A stretch of 64,000 nucleotides of DNA, from assembly GCA_029532415.1 (NCBI GenBank), contig JAQOTA010000017.1:248001-312000 (forward strand), given 5' to 3'. The position numbers and the translations under genes are program-made. Every line of letters starts with the position of its first letter. Position 1 is the stretch's first letter. Shown here piece by piece: positions 48,620-59,665 of the stretch. The notes under the pieces were generated by a model that was not told the origin of the DNA, searched no databases, and saw nothing but the letters and a program-made list of their open reading frames with translations. The DNA is from Marasmius tenuissimus. Lineage: Eukaryota; Basidiomycota; Agaricomycetes; Agaricales; Marasmiaceae.

Positions 48620-50795
48620 TTAGTACATGTCGCTAGCACCCTTGATCAGGGACTCTACTAGGGGCGATCGTGGGCGAATCGAACATTTGAACGGAATAGG
48701 GTAGCTGTCCCACGGAGCGGTTCATAATCAAGGTCACAAGCTAAAGGGAACCACTCACCAAAGCATCCCAGACGTGAATTTACAGGTGGGCTCGTCCACG
48801 ACTCCGTTTTCATTGACGTGTTTGGATATGTTGAAGCAACACAACAGCGAAGCTATGGTCAACCACAATGAGCTCTCCGCCTGATCGATGCCCGGACACT
48901 GCCGTCGACCAAAACCAAATGCCATCGTGGGGTGTGGAACACCGGAGTTGAGGGTTCCTCCAGCATTCATGAATCTCTCCGGATCGAAGAGGTGCGTATC
49001 GGGACCATATAATGACTCGTCATGTAAAATTGCCCTAGTCGTTAAATCAGTGAGATTCGCCCCTTCGATCCCAATGTTATTTGGATGACTAGCGCTCACC
49101 AGGAATTTCCGACTACGACGGCGCCTGCCGGGATATGATATCCTCTGTATTCATCGTCCTCAGTAACCCGGTGGGGGATGGCTTCATAGTGATAGATAGT
49201 TATGGCAAGGTCGCACATACTGAATATCAAAGCTTACATACCCAAGGGTGTAACTGGTTTCCATCGGAGAGTCTCTTTCACGATGGCGTCCACGTAGGGA
49301 ATAGTTCCCATGTCCGAGAAATCAGGCAGTCGGTCATCCCCAATTACTTCAGCTATCTTCTGTTGAGCTTTCGTTTGGCTCTCGGGGTTTTTGAGCATTC
49401 CCAGTATAAACGACTCCAAGGCCGAAACCGTCTAAAATGAACCCATCAGAACCTCATCTAAGCGGTCAAAACCGGGGGAACTATGCCGTATCAGTGCTAG
49501 CTAGTTGGAGGAGTCAGATTAGCTTTCACCTATGGTAAGGAGCTCTGACTGAAACCGACCTGCGTACATGGCACCGAGGACGTTCTGCAACACTTGTGTT
49601 TGATGAGGATCCCGTTCACCGTCGACATCCATCGCTCCGAGGACTCTAGTAGCAACGCAGGACCTTGGGACCCCATTCTCCTGATCAACCGAAAGAAAAG
49701 CAACCCCATAGAATCAAAGACGCCTTGAATCAACAAAGTACTTACCATCGCCTGATAAACAGCCTCCATGGGCTTCCTAGGGAGCGCACAAACCGATTCG
49801 CTCCATTCCTTCGCCACAGCCTTGAACCGAGCACCAGGCATCCAATCGGGAAGATACTTCAGAATCGGTATGTGTTCGACAAGGTATTCGGTTCCGTTCC
49901 CGGCCTGAGCCATGGCTTTGAGGGTCTTCTCCCCAATCGATACGTAGGGATCATTAGTAGGTTGAACGTCTAGCCCATAGGACGTCGAAAGGACAAACAT
50001 CCCATTCATGCTGGGGATAAGAGTGAGCGAAAAATCATATTATCAACCATCGAGACTTGTACGTACTGCCGTAAATGGTGATCAAAGTTCTCCGGACTTT
50101 CTAAGAGCCTTGGAAGCATTTTGCGGACGGCCATTGTTATGTTGGGTCTGTGGAGCTCGTTCGCGGGAGGTTGAAACTCTTGCTTGAATAATTTCCTATG
50201 CTCTATTGGAGTCGCAGAGCTAATAAGTATCGTTTTCCGAAGGCTCAATGGACACTTACCCTTCCATCGTTCATCGTAACGCATAAACGCGAAATGGTAG
50301 GACAGTCCGGACCTAGTCGTCGCAAACATGAGTACGGATTCCGCCCATCGAATAGAGCACCAACAAATCGTTAAGCATAACGTAGTCCGGCCTACGCAAT
50401 GTTCCAAAGATCAGCAAGTACACCGTCAAAACATCTCATATCATAGCCTACTGACCTATCGGAGTATATAGCAGACCGTTTCTCGAGAAGTTCTTGCACG
50501 CCTTCGAGGGTGTTGAGAATAATGACTGTGTTCCCAGCCATATTCAAAGATATAACATCGGAATCTATAGAGAAGTGAACGTTGAACGGATGTGAATGCT
50601 GATGTAGGACTGACCATAGGTGCGACTCATTTCCGCGTATTGAACCCAGAACGAATCCTTGTCGACATCGAATATATTGCCAACTACTGGATACCCAGGA
50701 GGCCCGGGAGGGAGGCGGCGCTTGAAAGCCCTCCTAAGATAGAGCAGAGATAGTATAGAGACGAACAGAAACGGGGAGACAATATAGGGCTCCAT
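48620..50795 (-). CDS. microsomal cytochrome P450
   Basis: Multi-exon, stop at 48620-48622, only 37 bp from the ERG24 stop. The N-terminal anchor is VSPFLFVSILSLLYLRRAF with the hinge RRLPPGPPGYPVVGN. Central segments include LLVLYSMGG-like text, KLFKQEFQPPANELHRPN and VEHIPILKYLPDWMPGARFK. The K-helix is KETLRWKPVTPLG (ExxR), followed by IPHRVTEDDEYRGYHIPAG, FDPERFMNAGG and the haem loop FGFGRRQCPG. The last exon reads YPIPFKCSIRPRSPLVESLI. It resembles the large CYP5144/CYP512-like families of Agaricomycetes; substrate unknown. Key residues are all present. Confidence 0.88.
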
Positions 50796-51572
50796 GAGGA
50801 AAGAGATGAGAGGATGCTAGGGCCGTTATATCCATATTCTGGTCGAAGATCCGACCAAACTGCACATTAAGCTCAAACTACTTCTCCCGACCTGCTAGCC
50901 GACCAAAAGATGGCATTGGAAGGGCATGCGGCATGCCCTATTAAGTTAGGATACGCAGCCCAGAATGCATGGTGCAAAAAGACGAGACCAATTTCCTTCC
51001 TGAACCGAACTGCAGCGGATCTTTGTACAGGGAGCACGGCACTTGAGCTCAATTACTGAGAAGCTTTGTGGGAGCTGAAGCTGGGGCTTGGGCAGTGAGA
51101 GGCATGTTGAATATCTCATCGAGAGTTCCTGTTCAAACTTCAAAGCGGCACCGGGTCGCGGCCCGCGGTATGTTCTGCAATTGAGCACGTGACTGAACGC
51201 GTTTCCTTTTGAGTCGGAGTCCCAAAATCCCGTCCGTTCTTCACAGTGACAGTTCGCGGCACCTGGCTGGCTGACTGCTGCCTTGTATTCTTCACAAGCG
51301 AGTAATCCTGCCCCTCTAAGCTTCTCCGGATTGCTTTCTATCAAGCTCAATCTGGTTTTAGGGCTAGTGGATTCCACTGCAACCCCACCTGAGCAAGGTG
51401 GGTACAAAGTTCTTTGCTTTTCTCTCTGACGCGCTTTAACAGGCTTTGACCTTTGCAAATCAGCGCGAAAGGCTTACAAGATCACATTTTTAGAGACTGA
51501 CTGAAAACTGGATCCTGGGGCGTCTAAGCAGTCGAAACAATCGACAGAGAAGTGATTTCATCAAGTCATCAG
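50796..51572. other. intergenic region before the transposon island
   Basis: About 780 bp. It holds the P450 promoter and, from about 50900, sequence without coding signal. An open frame of 170 codons on the minus strand (50946-51458) has no recognisable family and unlikely composition. Confidence 0.35.
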
Positions 51573-52152
51573 TAGTGATGTGCGGGCTCGGGCTTGAGCC
51601 CTGGTGAGCCCAAGCCGAGCCCGGGGCTTGAAAAGCCTAGCCCAGCCCTGTTAGAGGGCTTTGGGAGGCTTAGGGCTCGGGCTTGACATTTTGTAAGCCC
51701 AAGCCCTGGGCTCAAGCCCTCTCCCATCGTCCACCGGCAGGAATCAAGATATACTTCGCACATTATAGGCCCCTAAACATTGTTAGTCCCCGCGTCAACA
51801 CAACACTAAATGGTATTAATAGTAAGTGATTCATTTGATTTTCACAGCTGAAATTGAGTTCCCTTTGGCTACCAGTTGTGGAAGACGGTCGACTGCACCT
51901 CTCTAGATCAACATGCTTGACAGGCAATGGTGAGAAGGCACTCTCGGACAAATACTACACTGCTTGGGATGCCTTATGTTCCTTACAGCGACAATTTACG
52001 AGGTTGTTATAAGCCCGGGCTCAGGCCTAAGCCCCAGGGCTTTGACATCCGGCTTGGGCTCAAGGCTCGGGCTCAGATTTTGATGAGCCTAAGCCCTCAA
52101 AGCCGAGCCCAAGCCCGAGGCTTTGAGCCCAGCCCAAGCCCGCGCATCACTA
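51573..52152. mobile_element. non-autonomous hAT-like element (MITE), 580 bp
   Basis: Ends are TAGTGATGTGCGGGCTCGGG and, in inverse, TAGTGATGCGCGGGCTTGGG. The flanks are an exact 8-bp direct repeat GTCATCAG (51565-51572 and 52153-52160). An 8-bp duplication with TAGTGATG-type ends is characteristic of hAT transposons. Both arms are packed with GGGCTTGGGC-type repeats for about 130 bp, likely subterminal transposase-binding repeats. The middle codes for nothing, so it depends on a transposase supplied elsewhere. Confidence 0.85.
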
Positions 52153-52353
52153 GTCATCAGCAAAATACCCGAACAGTTGTAAGGCCATTTGGTACCCTGA
52201 TATCTGTTAGGTAGGACAAAACCCGCTGTACCCGGTTGCGAACAGGAACGGGCTATATAACAGTATTAAAACTTTTCCAAAATCCGAAAAAAGAGCAGGA
52301 ATCCGTGAGCACGAAACCAGTAGAAAACAACGAGTTTGAGTACCTTCTAACGA

Positions 52354-53181
52354 GTATGGGGGTCCATGCTGGACAAAACTATGGACATGGCGGATCGACG
52401 TAATCAGGTTTTCGTGGTCGCGCTTTTGGTTTTCATACGGCAGATGCCGGTATTTTCGCTGTCAAAATCCTGTATTTAGATTTTGGAGCAAAAAATACCT
52501 GCTCTCGGCCTTAGGCCGCTTATTTTTGTATCAACAGTCTGTTCTTGTTCTCGCTTGTAACGGCAGGAGACAGGGACCGCCCCGGAGTACTAAGTAGCGC
52601 CGCAGCTGGCACTCGGCAAAGTCACCGGCATCGGAGATTTCTGATTGCCCACATGGCCTGCTGAGTCCCTTGAAGTTCCCGTTGCACGGTCGTACAAGTG
52701 GCGGCTACAGTAGCTATGACTCTAGTAAATACTGATAACTAGGGATGAAATATCCCGATAGTCCCCACGACTTCAACTTTCAGAATTCAGATGGACTCGG
52801 TGATTTTGATAATTACCTCTTACAGTACACTTTTGAAGGAGTCAAGGAAGTTAATGCTAGATAATCTAACAGCTGGTCTCAGTTGTCCCACGATATTTCA
52901 AGACCACAGGGATCTTCCTGAAGGCTTCTGACAGGGACTGCTCAACAAACATACCTACGGCCTGGTGCGCAACTGGTCCAGACCAAATGGCATGCCACTG
53001 TCAGCCGGTTGCCTTCCTTGGCAAGTCGGTATTCTCGGATGCACCGGCGCTATCAAACTCCCCGGGGTAAGCAAAAACGAAATTACGACCTAACAGAAAC
53101 TAAATTGTACAGCCGCCATTGAAAATGAAACTATAACTGCTCGATATCAGAAAATAATTTTGTCCATGCCGGACCCCCATA
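52354..53181. mobile_element. candidate 828-bp inverted-repeat element
   Basis: The left end TATGGGGGTCCATGCTGGAC and the reverse complement of the right end, TATGGGGGTCCGGCATGGAC, match at most positions over about 24 bp (both continue with AAAA). AACGA occurs directly on both flanks (52349-52353 and 53182-53186). No transposase is encoded. The left end has one extra G beyond the symmetric TIR, so exact borders are uncertain. Superfamily unassigned. Confidence 0.5.
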
Positions 53182-53388
53182 AACGATGTAAAGCGCCACT
53201 CGCGGTGTATAATAAAATCTAACTCGTAGGTCAAATCCTCCCAACACTCAAGAGTGTAGCTGAAGGGTGCGGGAATTGGGGATCGGCGTTGATCGTAGGT
53301 TCCGCTCTTAGCCAGACTGCAATAGTAGGCTGAAGGAAATCTGACTCAAGAAACTATCCAACTAAGGTAGCTTCGCCTCTGAAACCAG

Positions 53389-55870
53389 TTCGGAGGTCAA
53401 AAGTGGGATTCGGAAGAGAGGTTTATAGGTTGTTTCGGGGAGTGTAGAGTTTGTTTGGTGCTTCGGAAGTGCGTTCTTAGGCTTCAACTAGCTTCAGAAC
53501 CACTCTCACAGCGAGGGGCAACAAGACAATCAAATCAAACAATGGCAATAAGACTCCAATCAAGTCTGTCAATGACCGAAGACCAACTGTCAACGGCGAA
53601 CAATATCCTCAGCTCAATTAGCTTCGGCGGTTCAACAATAGCTCAGCCAGTCAAGTCGGCGTCGCAGACAAACAATGCAAAGTCAAGGTCAAGCAAGTGT
53701 TCAATGGATTTTCTAGGTTTGGGCAAACAAAGTTCTATTCCGTTCTAATGTCTCTCCAGAAGCGCTCCCGAGTCAACTGACTACCCAACAAGTGGAATAG
53801 CTTCGTATCCTCTGAATACTAATCGTACGGATTGCTTGGGGATTCTTGATGAAAACCCCACTGCTTATATACCTTAGGAGGCTCTAATTCTACCGAATTG
53901 TACAAATATCGAATAAACCATGCCTCGGAGGCATAAACTACCTACTTTGGAATATACTTGGAGAGTTTTGTGTTTTAATCTACGCTTTTGAACCCCAAAG
54001 TCAAAACCAATAATTTGCTTCGGAAGTATCATCAGCCTCAAACATTCTCTAACATTCTTTTCTTCCGGGTCTCTCCTATCAATGGTTCCGTTCTGCCTAT
54101 CTGCCTCCGCAGCATTGATTCTCCGGTTCCAGACTCTTCAATCATCATAGGTCATCCTGTTCTGTCTGCCTCCGAAGCATATACTCCCTTCGTCTGAAGC
54201 AAAGTACGTGCCTCCGAAGTGCTACTAGATGCCTATATTCATGGAGTTACCCAGCCGTTCATGGCCAGGTTGATGTCCTTCCATAGCTTGGATAATTCTG
54301 ACGTCCTGCCATCCATATGGCTGCCCCACTATATCCAATCTTGGTGCCTTGGATACCGGGTAATAGTTCAATGGTTCAGCCAGAACTCCCACTCGATTCT
54401 TTGGTACACCATTCCTTTCTTTCTAGTCCCTTGCCTCCCAGTGCAGTTGAGCACTGTGTTTTGCCACCAGCACCAACTATGCCCTTAGTGCAGTCAATAT
54501 CTCCATGTACGAGTACAAGGGAGGTACCTCGACGGTGCAACTCCTTCGATCACTTCTCGATCATTGTTTAGCGCCCAGTGCCTGGTTCGGATCCACGCCT
54601 CCGAAGCGCTAATTTCCTAGTTTCCGAAGTAAAATTTCCATTTCAGCGGCCAGTCCAGAGGTCAGTAAAAGCAAGTGCTAGGTTGTCCCAACTCCTTGCT
54701 TACTTTCCCCCGAGCGTACTATGGCACGCTTGCATAACATTGAAGACCACTTTCGCAACTTGCTCTATAGTAAGCCTTTCTACTTTCTAGATTCCGAGGC
54801 GGCCTTCTGACTTCCTCTCCAGAGTTGTATAAGCTCTGGTGGTATCCAGAAGATTACTCTGATAAGATCAAGGAGTGCCGCATCATCCTACCCATTCCAC
54901 TCGACGCAGAACGAGAAGCTATCCTCGGAATCATCTTCCAGCAGTTCTTCCTCAGTCGCCACAGATCCGTCTACTGGGGCTACGTGATTCGTTACAACAT
55001 GATCCAGGACGAAATCTATCTCTGCGAGGACACCTTTGACCACTTCATTCCTCACGACGCCAGGTCTGTCATCGACATGGTCGCTGAGTCCATTGCTCGA
55101 GTTGGATTCCTCGACTTCAAAACCGCTCGTACTCCTGGAGCCGTCAACGCTTGGATCGACGCCGTCGTCAGCTGTGCTGAGTGCCCAGCACCTCCGAAGC
55201 TTGACTATACCAAGCTCTCGTTCTTCAAGTATTCCCCTGTCATGGGTCGTTGGCTCTCTCGATCCTTTTCTTTCTATAATCCTATTTTATGCGATCCATT
55301 CTATACCGATTATCTAGATCATGAAACCTTCATTGATTCTTATTATCCTGAAGATTCCGACGTAGATAATTACTTCGGTTGGGATGAGGTAGCTCTAGCC
55401 AATATGGATGACTAGCGTAACCTGTAGTATACCTAGTATACTTGAATCAATCATGCCTCCCAAGCGAGGCCTCGACCTTATACCAAGCTTCTGAGGCTCG
55501 ACTTAGTCTCGCTTTCCGACCATCCATGCTTCCGCGGTGACCTCCTCTGTCTATCCCTACTAGTACGGGTCTTCGTTAAGTCTGATTCTGTTATTCTAAT
55601 CCTTAGTACGATGCCTCCGAGCCACTGGAGATATTCCCTTGTTATGACTACAGGTCCTAGTCGTGCCTCCGAAGTGATACTTTCATCAGTTATACGACTC
55701 CTACAGTTTTCAGAGATAAGGAGAGACGCCTCCGAGGCGCTATTCTCTCCTTATGCTAGGATCTGAGCCTTTTACTAGCCGCTCGGGACTCGCTCTAGTA
55801 CTCGTATTACCTAGTCATTTCTTATCTGTTTTATGCTAAAATCGCACAAAAACAAGGCTCCGAAGCTGCT
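53389..55870. repeat. dispersed CCTCCGAAG-motif tract
   Basis: A motif close to CCTCCGAAG or its complement CTTCGGAGG occurs about 15-20 times, for example at 53461, 53921, 54017, 54168, 54210, 54598, 54621, 55189, 55664, 55728 and 55857. The left part carries mostly the CTTCGGAAG orientation; from about 54.1 kb the GCCTCCGAAGC orientation dominates, with a palindromic form GCCTCGGAGGC near 53922. The tract contains the orphan gene at 54.7 kb. It looks like part of an unclassified repetitive element. Confidence 0.6.
54721..55415 (+). CDS. orphan 213-aa protein within repeat tract
   Basis: Two exons: 54721-54769 (MARLHNIEDHFRNLLY) and 54823-55415, separated by a 53-bp GT-AG intron. The text after the junction (KLYKLWWYPEDYSDKIKECR) is in frame. 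The protein is rich in Tyr, Trp and acidic residues: FFLSRHRSVYWGYVIRYNMI, YLCEDTFDHFIPHDARSVID, and a very acidic, aromatic C-terminus (DYLDHETFIDSYYPEDSDVD). No signal peptide, zinc finger, protease or polymerase motif is visible. It sits between unrelated transposons and is flanked by the CCTCCGAAG motif (one copy lies inside it at 55189), so it may be an element-encoded gene. I do not recognise the family. The intact frame and good splice sites argue that it is a real gene. Confidence 0.55.
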
Positions 55871-56300
55871 TTTTAATAGCAGGCGCTACAACGAGTGTTG
55901 AGGATGATACTGGAGAGTGAAGCTTGTTCTGAGTTGCGCAGATTGTACCGGGTTTTGAGGGGTTTTAACCAATTTCTGGGGGTAGTGCCGGATGACAAAG
56001 AGTGTAGGGAGTTGCAGGTAGTGAAGTGGATATTAAATATCATAGTGGATTGTGGAGAGAACAACAGATAATGTAGATTGTCAGTAGTTCTTGAGACATC
56101 CAGGCATTTCAATGGGTGCGCATATTCACATTCAGATAGCCAATCATGTATCTCAAATGTCAACAAAGGACGACAATAGGCAGTTTGCGCGGCTCGACAG
56201 TGTGCGAAAAGTATTGTGTAATACAAACTGTTCGATAATTTTGTTGAATTTTCATTGCGTGAGGCCACCTCAGATCTACTCCGCCCTAAACCCATCGCAA

Positions 56301-57582
56301 ATGAGAACTCATGCTCAAAAGCAACAAGATGATCAAGAAAGACCCACATCTCCACCATGGGACTGTGCAAGTGGTGGCCTTCCTTCTCCTGATCCAGAAC
56401 CCAACGTGAATGACACTGCCAGTCGCGATGCGTCGCCAGCTCGGCAAGTTAATGAAGATGAAGACCCTGTTGATGGAATACATCATGAATGTGATAATGA
56501 GGATACGCAAGGGTCAGTGAATCGAAGGAACATGAATTGGCTGGCATGGCAAGATCGAATGCTAGCTGTAGAGCTCTTGGACGCCCACCCATTTGAAGCT
56601 GCCCGAGGTACAGGTGCTTGGGACAAATTTGCAGAGCGTCTATACCAGACCAGTATCTCGACTGGGTCACGTACACCAATCAGGCACACTGGTGCATCCT
56701 GCAGAACTCGTTTCCTCAGGCTGATGGAAAAACATGTGGTACGTGTTGAATTCATTTGCTCGCATTTAAATCCTGATGCTAACATGATTATATCTAGGCT
56801 GATCAGATGCGATCTATGCAAAAGACCGGCACCAATGAAGAGATTGATGAACATGTGAAGGTAAGCCGCTAAGCATGGCTATATTCAGACCTGAATAGAA
56901 AATGACAACTCGTTTTAGAACATGACAGAACTGTATGAGCTATACACACCTCGCAAATCCAATCTTCAGCAACTTTCAGCGAAAGCTCAGAGTAAAATCC
57001 GTGCAGAGGAAAATGCGGGTGCAGAGCTCCGAGATGCTTCCATGAAAGGGCTCGTTGAGCACGAGAAACTTACCGACATCACAAAGCAGATTCAGGGTTC
57101 CACCATTAGGGAGAAGCAGGGCCAGTGCAAGCGGAAGTAGGTGATTTTCTATTGCTGATACATAGACCATTTGCTTATTGTTCAACAGAGGAACTTCCAA
57201 GGGGTCGGAATCTGATGAAGACGACAGCACTGAAAATATGAACCCCTCACCTAAGCGACGCCAGAAAGGAAGAAGTGGAATCAGGGCCGTGAAGAACGCA
57301 CTTGAGAAGCAGGTTGCGGGCGACCAGGAAATTCTGGCTCGGGCTCAGGTTGAAGAAGCCGAGTGGTTCACAAAAACCATCCAGGGTCAGGAGCGGATTA
57401 TCGAGAGCAACAACGAGCTCAAGGATACTATGGAGCGTGGTTTTGGAGGCCTTACAGCTGGTCTCAACAATCTTGCAGCTGCCCTGAACAGTGGACATGC
57501 CACTTCAGGCCGATCCGACGACTCAGATGGAACTCGGGACCTGAATCGGGTTATGATGGCTGCTCTGGTGAAGAAACTGTGA
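56301..57582 (+). CDS. PIF/Harbinger SANT/Myb-like accessory protein
   Basis: Four exons (56301-56738, 56798-56860, 56919-57136, 57189-57582) give 370 aa with the frame preserved across all three introns. The trihelix/SANT-like region is WLAWQDRMLAVELLDAHPFE through DKFAERLYQTS and TGASCRTRFLRLMEKHV. A coiled-coil C-terminal region follows (EKQVAGDQEILARAQVEEAE, IESNNELKDTMERGFGGL), with a basic patch (PKRRQKGRSG) that may be a nuclear signal. Known role in this superfamily: binds the element ends and assists nuclear import of the transposase. The first ATG after the TIR was chosen as the start. Confidence 0.82.
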
Positions 57583-57711
57583 ACTTTGAAAGTAAGGGTT
57601 ATCGAGTATGTCTTTACATCGGGTATGCTAACGGAATTGATCGGGATTTTTGAATGTGACAACAATGGCATGATATGTAATTTTCTTGGAACTACGTGGT
57701 TGACAAGGGAT

Positions 57712-58938
57712 CTATTCCTGCTCTCCAGTAAACCACGTAGGGTTATCTTCATCTACTTCCCCGGGTACATCTACATCTCCCCATGGTGCACTTTTTGCCC
57801 ACTCATCCAATTCATCATCATCAATAGGCCCCCCTACAAAATACTCTGCTAATGTCGGTGGAGGGCAGGAAAAGTACTGTGGGATCTGGGGGTAATGCAG
57901 GATGGTATGGGGGTTGCAGAATAGAATAGCCACCATGTACAGAAGACCGCATGGCAACAGTAGGATTTTCTGATTCTGCGAGAAGTCGAGGAATGCGAAT
58001 GACTTTGAAATTTCTTTGAATATCCATTCTACTGGCTCTCGAACCCGGCTCATTTTTGTGTTCCAACGTTTCTGATCTTCAGTGATCCCAGCTCCTTTAT
58101 ATGGGCAAATGATGTGAGCACCATTAGAGTACGCTGGGTCACCGTAAATGAAGAGGGGATCTCCTGAAGGAGTCCAAAAGTGCGCCTCAAGGATGTCGGC
58201 AAGGCCACTTTGTTTATAGAGTGTTGAGTCATGTCGCCGCCCCTCAACTGGGCCATAGACGTGAATTACAATGCCATTGGGTGTGATAAGGCAGTGAAAT
58301 TTGAGAGCATGGATACGCTTCCATCCGTTGAAGATGATACGCTGGTTCCGAACGGGCCTTGCAGTCTGTCTGAGCGTTCCATCTATCACTCCTACGACAA
58401 CTGAAAGAGGACATCCCTTATTTTCCATCACCTGAGCAAAGTGCGCGAGCTTTTCTCGAGTGAGGCGTAGAGGGTTGAAACGGAGCAGATGTTTCCACCT
58501 GTCGAAGATGATGATTGCCAGATGGCGTGTTATCCGTGAAAATCGGCTTTTCTCCCAGCCAAATTGCATTTCAATGTCGGATAATTGTGCAGGATAAGCT
58601 AGACAGCATATGCAAAGGGCAGTGATTGCAGGCTCCTCGATATTGTTCTCGGGTACGTGTACATATGGTGGTAGATCCAGGTATTTCACGAGTTCATGGA
58701 CCTCGTTCCTTGTAAATCTAACAGAACACGGTGTATTAGAACATTTTTATCTGCATAGAACGGGCTTTACGCACCTAAATTGTTCGAGCCAGGCCTCGTC
58801 ACCCAAACTATCAAGGTCTACAGGTCCTCCTGGTCGAAAAGAAGAATTCCTCTCGGTCTCATGGTCATCAAGAGCCTGGAGCAGGTCAACTAGAAGCCTT
58901 TTGCGCTGGATAGATTGCTGCAAGATGAGGGATTTCAT
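57712..58938 (-). CDS. PIF/Harbinger DDE transposase (HARBI1-like)
   Basis: Exons 58938-58775 and 58717-57712 with a 57-bp intron give 389 aa. Blocks: EQFRFTRNEVHELVKYL, then the first catalytic Asp in VVVGVIDGTLRQTARP, the second in PLFIYGDPAYSNGAHIICPY, and the Glu-bearing SRVREPVEWIFKEIS. The C-terminus is acidic and Trp-rich (DEWAKSAPWGDVDVPGEVDE). The spacing matches the DDE_Tnp_4 fold. It converges on the accessory gene, the stops being 129 bp apart. No frameshift or stop was found. Confidence 0.88.
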
Positions 58939-59044
58939 GCAAGCTTGGGGGCGGCCTCACGCAACACAAAATGATCAGAATTATCGAACAGTTTGTATTA
59001 CGCAACACTTTTCGCACGCTGTCGAGCCGCGCAAACTGCCTAAT

Positions 59045-59665
59045 TAGAGAGTGTAACATGAATCCATTGAACACTACATAGACCCATAAGTAGTAACATA
59101 CACATCTACATCTACAGCGAGTGAGCAAAGCGTGAGTTATACCATTGAGAATCACCCGAATCCCTCAACCAGCTGACTTGCATCCTTTTGGCTGCCACAT
59201 ACATTGTGTATCCCTGTGAGGGTAGAGGTATCATAGGTATGAGCTTGTGTATCCCTTTGATAAAGCGAAGGTATACACACATTGTTGGGCGCATATATGC
59301 ACCTTGATGTTCGGTAACGGTGTTTGATTTGCGGGAAATCAGCAGAAACAATTGACGCTAGTAAAAGCACAGGTTATCAGCAACAATAATAAGAATAGAG
59401 GCAAGGCACACGTACATTTTTACCCATTCTATTCTGTCCTTTCGGGCGCTGGAAAGGATCATTCAGTGTATGAAGAAGAGACCTGATCACAAGTTGAACA
59501 TACCTACAATTGGATGACCCGGCTCAAGACTGGAGGAGCTGACAAGTGACTTGAGTGAAGACAACAAATTGAGTGGGTGGAGTATTATAGACATGAAAAG
59601 ACAGTGATGGGAAGATGGGTAGAACAGACACTGAGGGAAGGAAGCGAGGGCGGTGGTGGGGGGGG
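59045..59665. other. non-coding DNA between transposons
   Basis: The minus strand shows intron-like signals (donor gtacgtgtgcc near 59415, acceptor ttttactag near 59360) and two overlapping open frames of about 70-80 codons with no family signal. I see no reliable gene. Confidence 0.35.

Larger units (their letters stand above)
56178..59041. mobile_element. complete PIF/Harbinger transposon, 2.86 kb
   Basis: Terminal inverted repeats start AGGCAGTTTGCGCGGCTCGA at both ends and agree for about 65 bp with four or so mismatches; a further TTGCGTGAGGCC block matches. The flanks are AAT at 56175-56177 and 59042-59044, a 3-bp target duplication. The element encodes two convergent genes, as PIF/Harbinger does: a SANT/Myb-like DNA-binding protein and a DDE transposase. 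Both are open after splicing, so the element looks potentially active or recently inserted. Confidence 0.88.

Noticed and set aside
50946..51458. 170-codon open frame on the minus strand
   Set aside because: No recognisable domain, atypical composition (many Cys, Arg, Ser with no hydrophobic core) and position in a repeat-like stretch; no splice signals supporting it.
51573..52152. Gly/Leu/Pro-rich small protein in the element arms
   Set aside because: The reading frame is created by the GGGCTTGGGC repeats of the hAT-like ends.
53455..53748. 97-codon plus-strand frame in the motif tract
   Set aside because: Ser/Gln/Asn-rich text without a domain; the CTTCGGAAG motif lies inside, and no splice or promoter signals support a gene.
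59112..59370. Two overlapping frames with a possible upstream exon
   Set aside because: Both read open for 70-80 codons after the same acceptor, neither resembles a protein family, and the start is unclear.
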